A stretch of 64,000 nt of DNA from JBMOKU01 sp049324315 (GCA_049324315.1 JBMOKU010000032.1:1-64000); one strand, 5' to 3'; positions 33,314 to 42,003 are shown, numbered from the stretch's first letter. Notes: a model not told the origin generated them from the letters alone. Translations and numbers: made by a program.

Positions 33314-34143
33314 ATGAGGCGTATTACAAATAACCCATAGGAATGATATCCGGATAACAGTGTGTTTACTCCTATGTATGTAAATATGATGGAGATAAAC
33401 CCTAGGATGGCATACCATGCAGCTTTTTTATTTTTCCATCCTCTGGATAGTCGTATATGTAAATAGATGGCGTAAATGATCCAGGTAATAAAAGACCAGG
33501 TTTCTTTTGGGTCCCACTGCCAGTACCGGCCCCATGCCTTTTCTGCCCAGATGGCACCGGTTATAATCACCACCGTTAGCATAATGAATCCTAAAGAAAT
33601 TGACCTGTAGCTTATTTCATCCATCATCTCAAAACTGGGCATATGACTGCCTATAAAGCTGTCCTCTTTTAAATGGTCACGAATCAGATACATAACCGAT
33701 ACGGAACAAGCCACAGCAAAAGCACCATAACTCAAAATCGCCGTACTGACATGGAAATAGAGCCAGTTGCTTTGCAGTGCAGGCATTAGGGGCTTTATTT
33801 CTTTTGTTTGCAAAGCAGCATAAAAGGCGATGACAAGAATCAAGGGCGTGGCAAATGTACCTAATACCCTAAATTTATACTTCCACTCAACCCCTACATA
33901 ACACAATGCGATTCCCCATGCGAAACTAGTAGCAAATTCATATTGATTGGTTAATGGCAAAAATGTAGCTTCAGTCGTCCTTGATACCAGGGCTGCCGTA
34001 TGAAAAACCAACCCCGATCTCACCAGCCACCCTCCATAGGAAGCATATTTCTCTTTTCTGAATAAGAAAAAAATAAAATATGCCAATGTGGATAGAGAAT
34101 ATAGGGATAGCGCAGTGATAAAGCTGTAATTTTCAATAAACAT
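33304..34143 (-). CDS. resC: Cytochrome c biogenesis protein ResC/CcsA
   Basis: Haem-handling membrane protein of system II cytochrome c maturation; with ResB it delivers and attaches haem outside the membrane. It is polytopic, with the haem-binding WWD-type motif WGRYWQWDPKETWSFITW and conserved His residues in VFHTAALVSR and YFHVSTAILSYG. 279 residues, normal. TTGGAGGAGAGATTGTT precedes the ATG. The final residues (TyrIle, stop TAG) come from the terminal repeat of the inserted 141-bp element, so the native C terminus may be changed by a few residues. It follows resB and nrfA on the same strand. Confidence 0.9.
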   Translation of the reverse strand: MFIENYSFITALSLYSLSTLAYFIFFLFRKEKYASYGGWLVRSGLVFHTAALVSRTTEATFLPLTNQYEFATSFAWGIALCYVGVEWKYKFRVLGTFATPLILVIAFYAALQTKEIKPLMPALQSNWLYFHVSTAILSYGAFAVACSVSVMYLIRDHLKEDSFIGSHMPSFEMMDEISYRSISLGFIMLTVVIITGAIWAEKAWGRYWQWDPKETWSFITWIIYAIYLHIRLSRGWKNKKAAWYAILGFISIIFTYIGVNTLLSGYHSYGLFVIRLIYI

Positions 34144-34208
34144 AACAATCTCTCCTCCAATAATTTGCTATATAAACCGTATACCACAAAGAATTTTTGA
34201 TGCACCGG

Positions 34209-35510
34209 TTACTGCTGTAAAGGATAATCTGTAAATGTTGGGTTCTGCATGATGCTTGTTTTTTGTACGAAAGACTTATTGATGTTTTTTCCATAGATAT
34301 GTATTTTATCCATATGTTCTACAATGACCAGTTCCTGGGGCTTCAAATAGAAAGCGAAAACCAGACCTGCTGTCATAAGCAAAGCACCGGCCAGGGCACC
34401 CAGTTTGCCGTTCATCTTATTCACCTGTAGGTAGGTGTACCTTTGGGGCTTCTCAAATAAAATTTGGTATTCATTCCATGCAGCTTGGCTGCCGGGGGCT
34501 ACTATGTCCATGCCTACGCGTCTTCCTCTGTAGAACAGAGTATAAAGTACGATAGGATTGTTTGGTTCGTCGGATTTTGAATAAAAGCCCACTTGAGATA
34601 CTGAAAAATCGGGGTAAAATTTAGAGAACTGAACAGCAATATTTTCTTCCGGTACTTCAATTACTTCACCTTCATACAAAAGCTGTTCTGTCAGAAGCTT
34701 ATTATTTTTTAGAAGTCTTACTGCTGCTGTCCAACCTGTGCTGGTTTGATAGAAGTTATAACCTTTGTAATTCATCGGCTTATTCACACTTATGTCAGCG
34801 GATTTTAAAACTGTATGATCCTTTTTTAACAAATCCAGATTTGTAACATACTGTTCCACCGACCCATCTGCCCTATACCGGATATGAAAACTATTAATTT
34901 TTGCTTCCAACTCGGTCCCCTCTATACGGGAACTTATCCCCACTGTTCCATAAACTGCTGTTGTAAAGTAGGTGGACTGACCGTAAGCATAGAAAAGTAT
35001 GACCACAAGGATTCCCAGGTGAATAAGCCAAGAACCCAAATAGCCTGCAGGACTTTTTCTACCTGAGTATATTTTTTTATCACCCTCTGCTTTTACGGAA
35101 AAGCTTTTGAAACCATATTCCTCAAATATTCCTTGCATTGTATTGTTGTCCACGTCTCTTTTTTTAAGATCACAGCTTTGCAGTTTTTTCATTGTTTCAT
35201 AACCGGGCATATTTTTAAGGTTTTTCAGTATAGTTCCAACCCGGGAAACACTGCATAAAAATAGATTTAGACATAGTGCTGAAAAAAGAATCATAAAAAA
35301 CGGAGAATGATAAAGGTTATCCAACTTTAATGAGAGAATGATTTTAGCCTTAATAGGAGAAAAGTTTTTAGAATAAAAGGATATTTCCCTGCCTTGGGGA
35401 ATTAAAGAACCTACAGCCGACATAATACCTAAAATGCCTAAAAGGATTAAGCCGAATTTCATTGACTTAAGGAAAAGATAGCATTTTTTAAACAATACAT
35501 TTTTTTTCAT
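34209..35510 (-). CDS. resB: Cytochrome c biogenesis protein ResB/Ccs1
   Basis: Second half of the system II haem-attachment machine. Features are N-terminal TM helices (about 15-38, FLKSMKFGLILLGILGIMSA), then FSPIKAKIILSLKLDNLYHS, a central TM (about 153-170, SWLIHLGILVVILFYAYG), a large extracytoplasmic domain with MNYKGYNFYQTSTGW, and a last TM near 370-390. 433 residues, typical. Gene order nrfA-resB-resC shows that the maturation genes serve the neighbouring multihaem cytochrome. Confidence 0.88.
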   Translation of the reverse strand: MKKNVLFKKCYLFLKSMKFGLILLGILGIMSAVGSLIPQGREISFYSKNFSPIKAKIILSLKLDNLYHSPFFMILFSALCLNLFLCSVSRVGTILKNLKNMPGYETMKKLQSCDLKKRDVDNNTMQGIFEEYGFKSFSVKAEGDKKIYSGRKSPAGYLGSWLIHLGILVVILFYAYGQSTYFTTAVYGTVGISSRIEGTELEAKINSFHIRYRADGSVEQYVTNLDLLKKDHTVLKSADISVNKPMNYKGYNFYQTSTGWTAAVRLLKNNKLLTEQLLYEGEVIEVPEENIAVQFSKFYPDFSVSQVGFYSKSDEPNNPIVLYTLFYRGRRVGMDIVAPGSQAAWNEYQILFEKPQRYTYLQVNKMNGKLGALAGALLMTAGLVFAFYLKPQELVIVEHMDKIHIYGKNINKSFVQKTSIMQNPTFTDYPLQQ

Positions 35511-35544
35511 TTTTCTTCACTTCCTCTGCATGATACTTTAACGA

Positions 35545-35577
35545 AAATTACAACCGTCTTTGGACGGTTGTAATTTT
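35545..35577 (-). terminator. Perfect hairpin between nrfA and resB
   Basis: AAAATTACAACCGTC pairs perfectly with GACGGTTGTAATTTT around a 3-4 nt loop, 16 bp after the nrfA stop. It may act as a partial terminator, giving more NrfA than ResB/ResC. Confidence 0.7.
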
Positions 35578-35592
35578 GAGATAGACTGTACT

Positions 35593-36852
35593 TTACTGTG
35601 GGTTTAAAATGTTTAAGGCTTGCTGTGCGTAGTCCTTTGCCTCATCCAGTGCCTTACGAGCTTTCGTTTCATTATGAAAACCATTGCTGTTTTCTACAAA
35701 CACAAAGTCCCAACGGTATTGGGCTTTTCTATGTAAGGCCCTTATCTGTTCTATCGTTTGATCATCCAATGTTTTTGTCTCGATTGCAGCTGCAAAATCT
35801 TCAACCAGCTTAACCAGCATATTGCTTACTTCCGCCTCACGACTTTCAATATCTTTCTGTACAGATTCCACGACAGCAGTCACTCGATCTACTTCCTCCC
35901 CGTGACAGCGGCCACAGGATTCCTCTGCAGTTTTTAACGGACTCTTTGCCCAGTGGGATTTGTATTCCTGTCCATTTTCTTCCACCGTCGGCATATGGCA
36001 GTGGGCACAAGTTACTTTGCTGACTTGATGAAAACTTCCGGTAAACATCTCGAACTCAGGATGTTGTACTTTAATCAATGGTGTACCTGTTCTAGGATGT
36101 ACCCAATCAGCAAAATTCTTTTCATCATAGAAAGCTTCTATCTGTTCGATACCGGTTCCATTATCCCATGGAAGCACCACTGCTTTGGTTTGGGGGTCGA
36201 TAAAATACTCAACATGACACTGGACACAGGCAAGTGTTCCAGCGGCAGGCTGACTTGCCAATTTCTTTACACCTTCAGCAAGATGTGGTGCTGTAATTTG
36301 AACACCTTCACCCGGCTGATTTCGGTGGCAGTTGTAGCAGCTGATGCTATACTCCAGATCCTGAACGGTCTTCTGGAAGTCCATGGCAAATAAATCACTG
36401 CCATTCTGTACAAATAATTTTTCATACTCCGCAGTCTTACAGGCCAAGCAGGAAGCTCCGGATTTGGGACGGGCAGTGTTAATAACATCCTCCAACGCAT
36501 AATAGTGCCCACGGGCTTGATAGTATTCTTTGGAGAATCCCATTCCTTCGTATAAAATCTTAATATTGGGATACTTTTTCAAATAATCAATGGCATGCTG
36601 GCCACCGAGGTCGGAGTCTTCAGCAACGTCATCTCTTGCCCGGGACGTTCTTATAAAAGACTCATAAATCATAGGATATTTTTCTTTCCAGCTTTCAGCA
36701 GATAAAATCATCTTATCTGGAGATGGAATTTGGTCTCCGGTTTCTTCAGGGACAGGCTGTGGTTCCGGTACATCTTTTTTTGCGCAATTGGTCAACAATA
36801 GGACAGTTGTTATCACCATGGCTATCATAATAAATAGAAGAGATTTCCTCAT
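35593..36852 (-). CDS. nrfA: Pentahaem cytochrome c nitrite reductase, NrfA type
   Basis: Reduces nitrite to ammonium with six electrons. Five haem sites: CLACK (active-site haem with Lys ligand), CYNCH, CVQCH, CAHCH and CGRCH, at about 135, 172, 209, 282 and 313. The Tyr after the third haem (CHVEYF) and His/Arg positions expected near the active site are also present. A lipobox (LLLTNC, Cys23) makes it a membrane-anchored lipoprotein. The ATG at 36852 follows GAAGGAGAG; the upstream frame to 36927 is unlikely. No nrfH is next to it, so its electron donor is not evident. Confidence 0.92.
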   Translation of the reverse strand: MRKSLLFIMIAMVITTVLLLTNCAKKDVPEPQPVPEETGDQIPSPDKMILSAESWKEKYPMIYESFIRTSRARDDVAEDSDLGGQHAIDYLKKYPNIKILYEGMGFSKEYYQARGHYYALEDVINTARPKSGASCLACKTAEYEKLFVQNGSDLFAMDFQKTVQDLEYSISCYNCHRNQPGEGVQITAPHLAEGVKKLASQPAAGTLACVQCHVEYFIDPQTKAVVLPWDNGTGIEQIEAFYDEKNFADWVHPRTGTPLIKVQHPEFEMFTGSFHQVSKVTCAHCHMPTVEENGQEYKSHWAKSPLKTAEESCGRCHGEEVDRVTAVVESVQKDIESREAEVSNMLVKLVEDFAAAIETKTLDDQTIEQIRALHRKAQYRWDFVFVENSNGFHNETKARKALDEAKDYAQQALNILNPQ

Positions 36853-37006
36853 GCATTCCTCTCCTTCGTCTAATGTATGTTGTCCTTTAGTATAACCAAA
36901 TTTTAAAAATACTTTCATATAATGCACTTAAATGATTCTCTTGATTTATTGATAGAATTCGTTTTAATGATACAATCAAAATTGCCGGAAAAACCGGTGA
37001 ATTGAA

Positions 37007-37044
37007 GTTCAACGATAACATGAACTTTAACATTAACTTCATCT
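37007..37044. repeat. Intergenic repeat C, copy 1
   Basis: GTTCAACGATAACATGAACT followed by TTAACATTAACTTCATCT matches 39730-39761 apart from a 6-bp insertion. In both places it lies downstream of a GCATCC-stem terminator. Confidence 0.55.
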
Positions 37045-37066
37045 ATGTTATTAAAACGCACAGAAC

Positions 37067-37094
37067 GAAAAAAGCACCCTGTATAGGATGCTTA
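37067..37094 (-). terminator. Terminator of the relE/abrB pair
   Basis: AAGCATCCT and AGGGTGCTT form an almost perfect stem on the minus strand, followed by T6, 69 bp after the toxin gene. Confidence 0.75.
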
Positions 37095-37162
37095 ACACGC
37101 TAAGATTATTTAAAATAAGCACATTTCTTTTCTAGACCTTTAATCATTTGCAGCTTGATTTC

Positions 37163-37405
37163 TTATTCAATGTTGCCGATATTTCTCAAGAAAATCCCAT
37201 CCTCTGTATGCTGCCATGTCATACGGATGTTTTCCGTGATATGAATCTCATAAATATCTTCTTGCCCTTGGATTTTTTTACTATGAAGTGATGAATCCTG
37301 TAGGTTGACTGCCATGATTTCAAGCTTTTCTTTTAATATCTTTTTTGTTTCATGAGAGAGCAGCTTACTAGCTCTAGCAAAATTATCAGAATACCTTATC
37401 CTCAT
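37163..37405 (-). CDS. RelE/ParE-family toxin
   Basis: 80-residue toxin-like protein with the RelE/ParE fold pattern: RIRYSDNFARASKLLSHETK at the start, a central two-helix region, and the strand-turn-strand end IYEIHITENIRMTWQHTEDG. Family members cleave mRNA in the ribosome or poison gyrase; which one cannot be told here. It overlaps the upstream AbrB-type gene by 4 bp (ATGA), so translation is coupled and the antitoxin is made first. A terminator follows. No truncation is apparent. Confidence 0.8.
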   Translation of the reverse strand: MRIRYSDNFARASKLLSHETKKILKEKLEIMAVNLQDSSLHSKKIQGQEDIYEIHITENIRMTWQHTEDGIFLRNIGNIE

Positions 37406-37677
37406 TCGTCGATCTCCAAATCCTTGAACAGCGTCTCAGTATCATCCGCTGAATGAATCTTTTTTTCTTCTATTTGTCGATCAACCTCTTTTTCCATATC
37501 AATCCATCTTCGTGCATAATACCAATCCTGGTCTTTGGGTATAACAACTACAGGTGTAATAACGATTTTCCCATCCTTCTCCTCAATATGCAGCTGATCT
37601 CCGACTTTAAGGTCAAGCTTTGTCACCAGCTCTTTGGGTATCGTAACCTGGGATTTGTTTTTTAGCTCTACAATCAT
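37402..37677 (-). CDS. AbrB/SpoVT-type antitoxin
   Basis: 91 residues. The first 45 form an AbrB/MazE-like swapped-hairpin DNA-binding domain (ELKNKSQVTIPKELVTKLDL then KVGDQLHIEE). The acidic C-terminal part (DMEKEVDRQIEEKKIH, TLFKDLEIDE) should wrap and neutralise the downstream RelE-like toxin and help repress the promoter. AbrB-type antitoxin paired with RelE-type toxin is a known mixed arrangement. Spacing (4-bp overlap) supports a toxin-antitoxin operon. Confidence 0.82.
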   Translation of the reverse strand: MIVELKNKSQVTIPKELVTKLDLKVGDQLHIEEKDGKIVITPVVVIPKDQDWYYARRWIDMEKEVDRQIEEKKIHSADDTETLFKDLEIDE

Positions 37678-37701
37678 AGCAGCTTTTTAACCTCCTACAT
37701 C

Positions 37702-39180
37702 CTATGATCTACTTCTTCCTACTAAATCCTTATAGCTTTCACTCCCGAAAGATGATTCGAAGAGTTTGTAATAGTAGTATTCTTCTTTAGATTTTAATGG
37801 TGTTCCCTTCGCAAGCTCTTGTTGAAAATCCCTATCCGAAATCTTTTCTTCAGCCATAGCCTCCAAAATATCCGCAACGCCTGTACCTTCGGAAAACTTC
37901 TCTTTCCCCCTGTGGATGATTTCATCAGGAAGTATCCCTTGGTCAGCAAAGGCTTCTCTCAGGCACCATTTGACCGCCCCAGTTTCCTGATCCCGTTTGA
38001 ACTTAGGCGGTATACGAAGTCCTAGTGAGATCATGTCCACATCAAGAAATGGTACTCTTCCCTCCAAACCATGGGCCATGGTCATTCTGTCATTTCTTTG
38101 AAGATTCGTATTATGAAGCTCGGACGTAATCTCCACCAGTTCTTTTTGTAATGCCCTATCACCAAACTGGTTTAGATATTCATAGCCGGCAAATAATTCG
38201 TCGGCGCCTTCCCCTGAAAGAGCTACCTTGACATGCTCAGATGCAATCTTCGCTAAAAAGTAATTGGCCACGGCACTTCTCACAAGGGAACGGTCAAATG
38301 ACTCCAGATGATAAATCACTTCAGGTAAAGTATTCCACATTTCTTCCGGAGTTAATAGATATTCATGGTGAATTGTCCCTAAATATTTTGATGCCATTTG
38401 AGAATAATATCGATCGCTGCTGTTTTCTAATGCCACACTGAAAGTATGTACATCGTCTTCCTTCATATCTTTGATCAACGCTGACACAAGGCTGGAATCC
38501 AGACCTCCACTCAAAAAGCTTCCCACAGGAACATCTGCCATAAGCCTTTTTTCAACAGCGAATCGCAGCCTATTCCTTATTTCCTCTAAAGTCTCATCCC
38601 AGTCCATTTCTTCACTATATTTTGTAGGCAGTTCATAATATCTTTCAAAACCCTTTTCGGAAGTATAAATATGACCGGGAGGAAATAACTCGATCTTCCC
38701 TTTTTTGCCTTGAAAACTCTTGATCTCTGAACCAAAGTATAAGCCATCTTCTGCTTTCATATAATAAAGGGGCTTGATACCCAATGGGTCCCGGGCCACC
38801 GTGAAGGAATCACGGGATGCCACAGCCAGGGCAAACATGCCATCAAGCCTTTTCAAGCCCTTCCATCCTTCTTCCTCCATTAAATGAAGAATAACTTCCG
38901 TGTCACTGGTGGTTCTGTAATGGTGATCATGCTTTAAGCTATTTCGAATATCTTCATGGTTATAGATCTCACCATTAAAGGTAATCCACATGGACGTGTC
39001 CTCATTGGTCATGGGCTGTACACCGCCTTCTACATCAAGAATGGCAAGGCGCGTATGACCGAATTTAAAATTTACCCCACAAACTTGACCGTTACCATCA
39101 GGTCCCCTGTGACCAATACTGTCTATTGCCAGACTTTTCTTAGAAGCATTTTCTCCGTAATAACCAATTATACCACACAT
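37702..39180 (-). CDS. asnB: Asparagine synthetase (glutamine-hydrolysing)
   Basis: Makes asparagine from aspartate, ATP and glutamine. The N-terminal class II glutaminase begins with the catalytic Cys immediately after Met (MCGIIGYYGE), with the ATG at 39180 preceded by GAGGGGG. The remaining glutaminase motifs (GHRGPDG, GHTRLAI, FNGEIYNH) are intact. The C-terminal synthetase domain has the PP-loop SGGLDSSL and the EGADELFAGY motif. About 492 residues, as expected. It is monocistronic, 24 bp upstream of the antitoxin gene. Confidence 0.93.
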   Translation of the reverse strand: MCGIIGYYGENASKKSLAIDSIGHRGPDGNGQVCGVNFKFGHTRLAILDVEGGVQPMTNEDTSMWITFNGEIYNHEDIRNSLKHDHHYRTTSDTEVILHLMEEEGWKGLKRLDGMFALAVASRDSFTVARDPLGIKPLYYMKAEDGLYFGSEIKSFQGKKGKIELFPPGHIYTSEKGFERYYELPTKYSEEMDWDETLEEIRNRLRFAVEKRLMADVPVGSFLSGGLDSSLVSALIKDMKEDDVHTFSVALENSSDRYYSQMASKYLGTIHHEYLLTPEEMWNTLPEVIYHLESFDRSLVRSAVANYFLAKIASEHVKVALSGEGADELFAGYEYLNQFGDRALQKELVEITSELHNTNLQRNDRMTMAHGLEGRVPFLDVDMISLGLRIPPKFKRDQETGAVKWCLREAFADQGILPDEIIHRGKEKFSEGTGVADILEAMAEEKISDRDFQQELAKGTPLKSKEEYYYYKLFESSFGSESYKDLVGRSRS

Positions 39181-39472
39181 AGTATTCCCCCTCACACCTC
39201 TTTTTTGTTTTCAAACTGTTAGAAAGTTCTACTTTCATACTATTGTATTTCAAATTCTCCAAATAATCAAGGTCGTATGGTGGAGGCAAGCTGGACATCT
39301 CCAGTAAGGCTGTCAGTTTTCTGGGCTTATCTTTATTAAGCAAATGTATCTTAAAGGGCTTTATTTGATATCTTTTATCAGAAATTTGCATGAAATTAAC
39401 ATTCTTATAACGCCTTCGATGACTTATTCATATATGATATTGATATCAATCATTTTAGTGAGGTGTTGTAAA

Positions 39473-39622
39473 ATGTCTAGAAAAGCTAGTGAATTGATCA
39501 ATGCCGTATATGAATTCATCTACTCAAAATTCAATAAAGGTGAAGACTTGTCTGATTCTGACATATCTGTTCTTAATCAATATTTTGACAGTATTCTACT
39601 TGAACTGAAAACATCAAATTAG
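39473..39622 (+). CDS. Small Spo0E-like protein (49 aa)
   Basis: 49 residues with GAGGTGTTGTAAA as ribosome site. Two predicted helices around a GEDLSDSD turn, with N-Q-Y-F-D aligned to the S-Q-x-L-D motif of Spo0E proteins (LSDSDISVLNQYFDSILLEL). The motif Ser is Asn here, so phosphatase function is doubtful. It could be a degenerate or specialised member. The gene is isolated between asnB (divergent) and the coiled-coil gene (convergent). Confidence 0.45.
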   Translation: MSRKASELINAVYEFIYSKFNKGEDLSDSDISVLNQYFDSILLELKTSN

Positions 39623-39729
39623 ATGTTTTCAACATTACTAAGCATAGTTTTGGCAGTTTTCCACGCACCTTATTCCAATCTAATCTCTCTACGATACATC
39701 TCTACTTTTTTTCTTTCTGATGGTTTAAA

Positions 39730-39822
39730 GTTCAACAATAACTTTAACATTAACTTCATCTCCGATAGCAAAACCTATAGAATAAAAATAAAAAGCATCC
39801 TGTATCGTATCAGGATGCTTTG
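39730..39822 (-). terminator. Terminator followed by repeat C, copy 2
   Basis: AAAGCATCCTGATACGATAC with AGGATGCTTT forms a strong stem, T-rich on the minus strand, 30 bp after the coiled-coil gene. Repeat C (39730-39761; TTAACATTAACTTCATCT core) follows it, as at 37007-37044. Confidence 0.7.
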
Positions 39823-39853
39823 CATATTTAAATTGTACAAGACAGAGATAATT

Positions 39854-40243
39854 TTATTTAGAACCGTTGATCACTTGCAGCTTGATTTCTTGATGGGCTA
39901 CTTGCTCCGTTAGATTGTCTACTTTTACATTCAATACATTGATACCTTCGATGCTCTGTTTATATCCATCATACAAGGCTTTATGATTTTCATCTATTTT
40001 ATTTTCCAATCTTACCATATTTCCTTCAATTCTTTCTACTCTGCTTTCAATTCTTTCTACTCTGCTTTCAATTCTTTCTACTCTGCCTTCAAGTCTTTCT
40101 ACGCTGCCTTCGAGTCTTTCTACGCTGCCTTCGAGTCTTTCCACTTTGCCATCAAGTCCTTTAATATCTTGTCTTACCGCTCTAAAACCTTCTTGCATCT
40201 CACCATACATCTTTGACAGCATCTCAAAAACTTTTTCCTCCAT
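39854..40243 (-). CDS. Heptad-repeat coiled-coil protein
   Basis: About 129 residues from the ATG at 40243 (AAGGGGTGAACTGCTT upstream). The centre is a run of near-perfect seven-residue units, VERLEGS / VERIESR (about 35-80), encoded by near-identical 21-bp DNA repeats (about 40020-40145). This makes a long parallel coiled coil, probably trimeric or dimeric. A further helix and a C-terminal helix with QVAHQEIKLQV follow. No enzyme domain and no signal peptide. Similar short coiled-coil proteins are common beside XRE regulators, but the job is unknown. Confidence 0.75.
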   Translation of the reverse strand: MEEKVFEMLSKMYGEMQEGFRAVRQDIKGLDGKVERLEGSVERLEGSVERLEGRVERIESRVERIESRVERIEGNMVRLENKIDENHKALYDGYKQSIEGINVLNVKVDNLTEQVAHQEIKLQVINGSK

Positions 40244-40294
40244 AAGCAGTTCACCCCTTCTAATATATTTTATCATAATAAATAACAAATTTGT

Positions 40295-40690
40295 CTAGGC
40301 TTTTAACTTCAAATCCCTTTCCAAAGTCATATATCTATAAATCAAATTGTCTAATTTTCTACTCAAGTCTAATACCTCTTCGTTTTGATGATTCTGTTCT
40401 ACTGCAGCCAATTCATTTAACTTATCTCTCGTTTCATCCATGGTCTTTTTTAGTTCCGATAACTCTTTATTGTCACAAGTATTCACATTGACTACCTCTT
40501 TGTCAAAAAAAATTTCCTCTATAGACGCCTCAAGTATCAACGATATTTTTCTGGCTGTTTCTATGTCAATTTTTCGCTTCCCCTTTTCAAGTTGGTTATA
40601 TCCACTCGTATACTTATATCCGAGTTTCACAGCCATCTCCTCCTGTGTAATCCCTTTTTTTAACCTTAAATCCTTTAATTTTTCATACAA
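40295..40690 (-). CDS. XRE-type repressor fused to a Spo0E-like domain
   Basis: Residues 1-60 are an XRE HTH (LKDLRLKKGITQEEMAVKLG then YKYTSGYNQLEKGKRKI). The last about 53 residues (ETRDKLNELAAVEQNHQNEE, VLDLSRKLDNLIYRYMTLER) match the Spo0E phosphatase pattern, including S-x-x-L-D-x-L-I-x-x-Y. The same C-terminal domain ends the GGDEF protein at 54641-55549. TTG at 40690 with GGAGGTG 8 bp upstream is the likely start; alternative ATG codons lie at 40696 and 40705. Divergent from another XRE gene at 40857. The fusion links DNA binding with a probable Spo0A~P-binding or -hydrolysing module. Confidence 0.8.
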   Translation of the reverse strand: MYEKLKDLRLKKGITQEEMAVKLGYKYTSGYNQLEKGKRKIDIETARKISLILEASIEEIFFDKEVVNVNTCDNKELSELKKTMDETRDKLNELAAVEQNHQNEEVLDLSRKLDNLIYRYMTLERDLKLKA

Positions 40691-40856
40691 AATCATCACC
40701 TCCATCAGCGAAGTCGTCACAAAGTGAACTTTATAGTTATATACTATCATAATTATAGCTAAATGTTAATATGTTTTAGTCATTTTGACTACTTTATATT
40801 TTTCTTGCTAAAGTTCACAAAATGTGTATTATAATATCACATAAGGAGGTGTTTTC

Positions 40857-41237
40857 ATGGCTGATTTTGGAAATAGACTTCGTAATCTCAGAAAAGCCCT
40901 TAACTTAAGTCAAGAGGAATTGGGACAAAAATTCAACCTGGCAAAATCAACAATCTCACAATATGAACTTGGAAAAAGGTCTCCTGATTCAACGATGCTT
41001 GAGAAACTGGCTGATTTTTTCAATGTTTCAGTTGACTACCTCCTGGGAAGAACTGAAATAAAAAAACCTTATGATAAAGATGAAACTGTAGAAAAAGCGT
41101 ATTTCTTTGAAACACCCTCTTCTTATAATTTCGACAAAGCAGGATTGCCGGAAGAAGCAATTAAACAAATAGATGCATATATAGAGTTTATCAAGCAAAA
41201 ATATCATTCTGATACGCCGTTGCAGAAGAACGATTAG
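40857..41237 (+). CDS. XRE-family repressor
   Basis: 126 residues; the HTH at the N terminus (LRNLRKALNLSQEELGQKFN then LAKSTISQYELGKR) is followed by DYLLGRT, the usual end of phage-type repressor HTH domains. The C-terminal helix GLPEEAIKQIDAYIEFIKQK is common in ImmR/SinR-like repressors and helps oligomerisation. A strong AAGGAGGTG site precedes the ATG. It is divergent from the XRE-Spo0E fusion, with a 166-bp shared promoter region. Its target is probably this region. Confidence 0.88.
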   Translation: MADFGNRLRNLRKALNLSQEELGQKFNLAKSTISQYELGKRSPDSTMLEKLADFFNVSVDYLLGRTEIKKPYDKDETVEKAYFFETPSSYNFDKAGLPEEAIKQIDAYIEFIKQKYHSDTPLQKND

Positions 41238-41406
41238 ACTTGCTTTACTGATGACCCCATCGTACACAACAAACTCAGAATAATGCCCATAGTGTTTATG
41301 TTTTGAGGATTGTATTCATACTAATACTACCCAAAACTACATCCATGGACTATTTACTTATAGGGATTCATATACTTTTTTAAAACGTATTATTGAGGAT
41401 GATAAA

Positions 41407-41976
41407 ATGAGGAAAAAAAGATATTTCCAAAAGCTCTATAAATTTGACGAAGAAAGTAAAGCTTATTTGATCGAAGTATCTCTTGATAATTATGATGACG
41501 TTTATGACGATTGGGATGCTTCTCCCTTTAAAAAAAGAGATATTGAAGATGAATTCAATGATTTTGTTTTAAATTCTTCACAGGATATTCCCTTTAATTT
41601 TGACTTAAATATTGTTCTTTATTTACCTGCTTCAAAAAAAGATCCTCAGAAGGAATCCACTTTACTATCAGCCTACGAAAACTACTACGCCTATGCCATC
41701 GAAAGACTCAACAAGGCAAAATCTACCTTGTACAAAAAAATTACTTTTTATCTTCTGTTTTCCATCTTTCTCCTAAGCATAGGTTCCTTTTTCTTTAGAG
41801 GGGAATCGAACATCCTCGTCATCAATGTTCTCCATGAAGGAATATTTATAGGCGGATGGGTATTTCTATGGGAATTCTTCACCAATATTTTTATTACCCG
41901 CAGAGAACTTCAAGAAGAATATAGATTATACAAACGACTCTATCATTCTGAAATCAAATTCGTATACTATGATTAA
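41407..41976 (+). CDS. Two-TM membrane protein of unknown function
   Basis: 189 residues with GAGGATGATAAA before the ATG. The first 110 residues are soluble and charged (YDDVYDDWDASPFKKRDIED). Two hydrophobic helices at about 118-135 and 140-160 and a C-terminal arm LQEEYRLYKRLYHSEIKFVY follow, so N and C termini are probably both cytosolic. I know no family name for it. It may be part of the same region as the upstream XRE gene, 169 bp away, and ends at a terminator. Confidence 0.65.
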   Translation: MRKKRYFQKLYKFDEESKAYLIEVSLDNYDDVYDDWDASPFKKRDIEDEFNDFVLNSSQDIPFNFDLNIVLYLPASKKDPQKESTLLSAYENYYAYAIERLNKAKSTLYKKITFYLLFSIFLLSIGSFFFRGESNILVINVLHEGIFIGGWVFLWEFFTNIFITRRELQEEYRLYKRLYHSEIKFVYYD

Positions 41977-42003
41977 AAAAACCAAGGGGACTTGGTTTTT
42001 TTC
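41975..42003 (+). terminator. Terminator
   Basis: AAAACCAAG pairs with CTTGGTTTT around GGGA, followed by T-rich sequence, directly at the stop of the preceding gene. Confidence 0.85.

Noticed and set aside
39140..39391. 83-codon minus-strand frame upstream of asnB
   Set aside because: It overlaps the asnB start, lacks a ribosome site and matches no family I know. It may be leader sequence.
39623..39913. 96-codon plus-strand frame after the Spo0E-like gene
   Set aside because: It crosses repeat C and the terminator of the opposite-strand gene and has no ribosome site.
40020..40145. Tandem repeats resembling a CRISPR array
   Set aside because: The 21-bp units are contiguous, without spacers, and encode heptads of a coiled coil.
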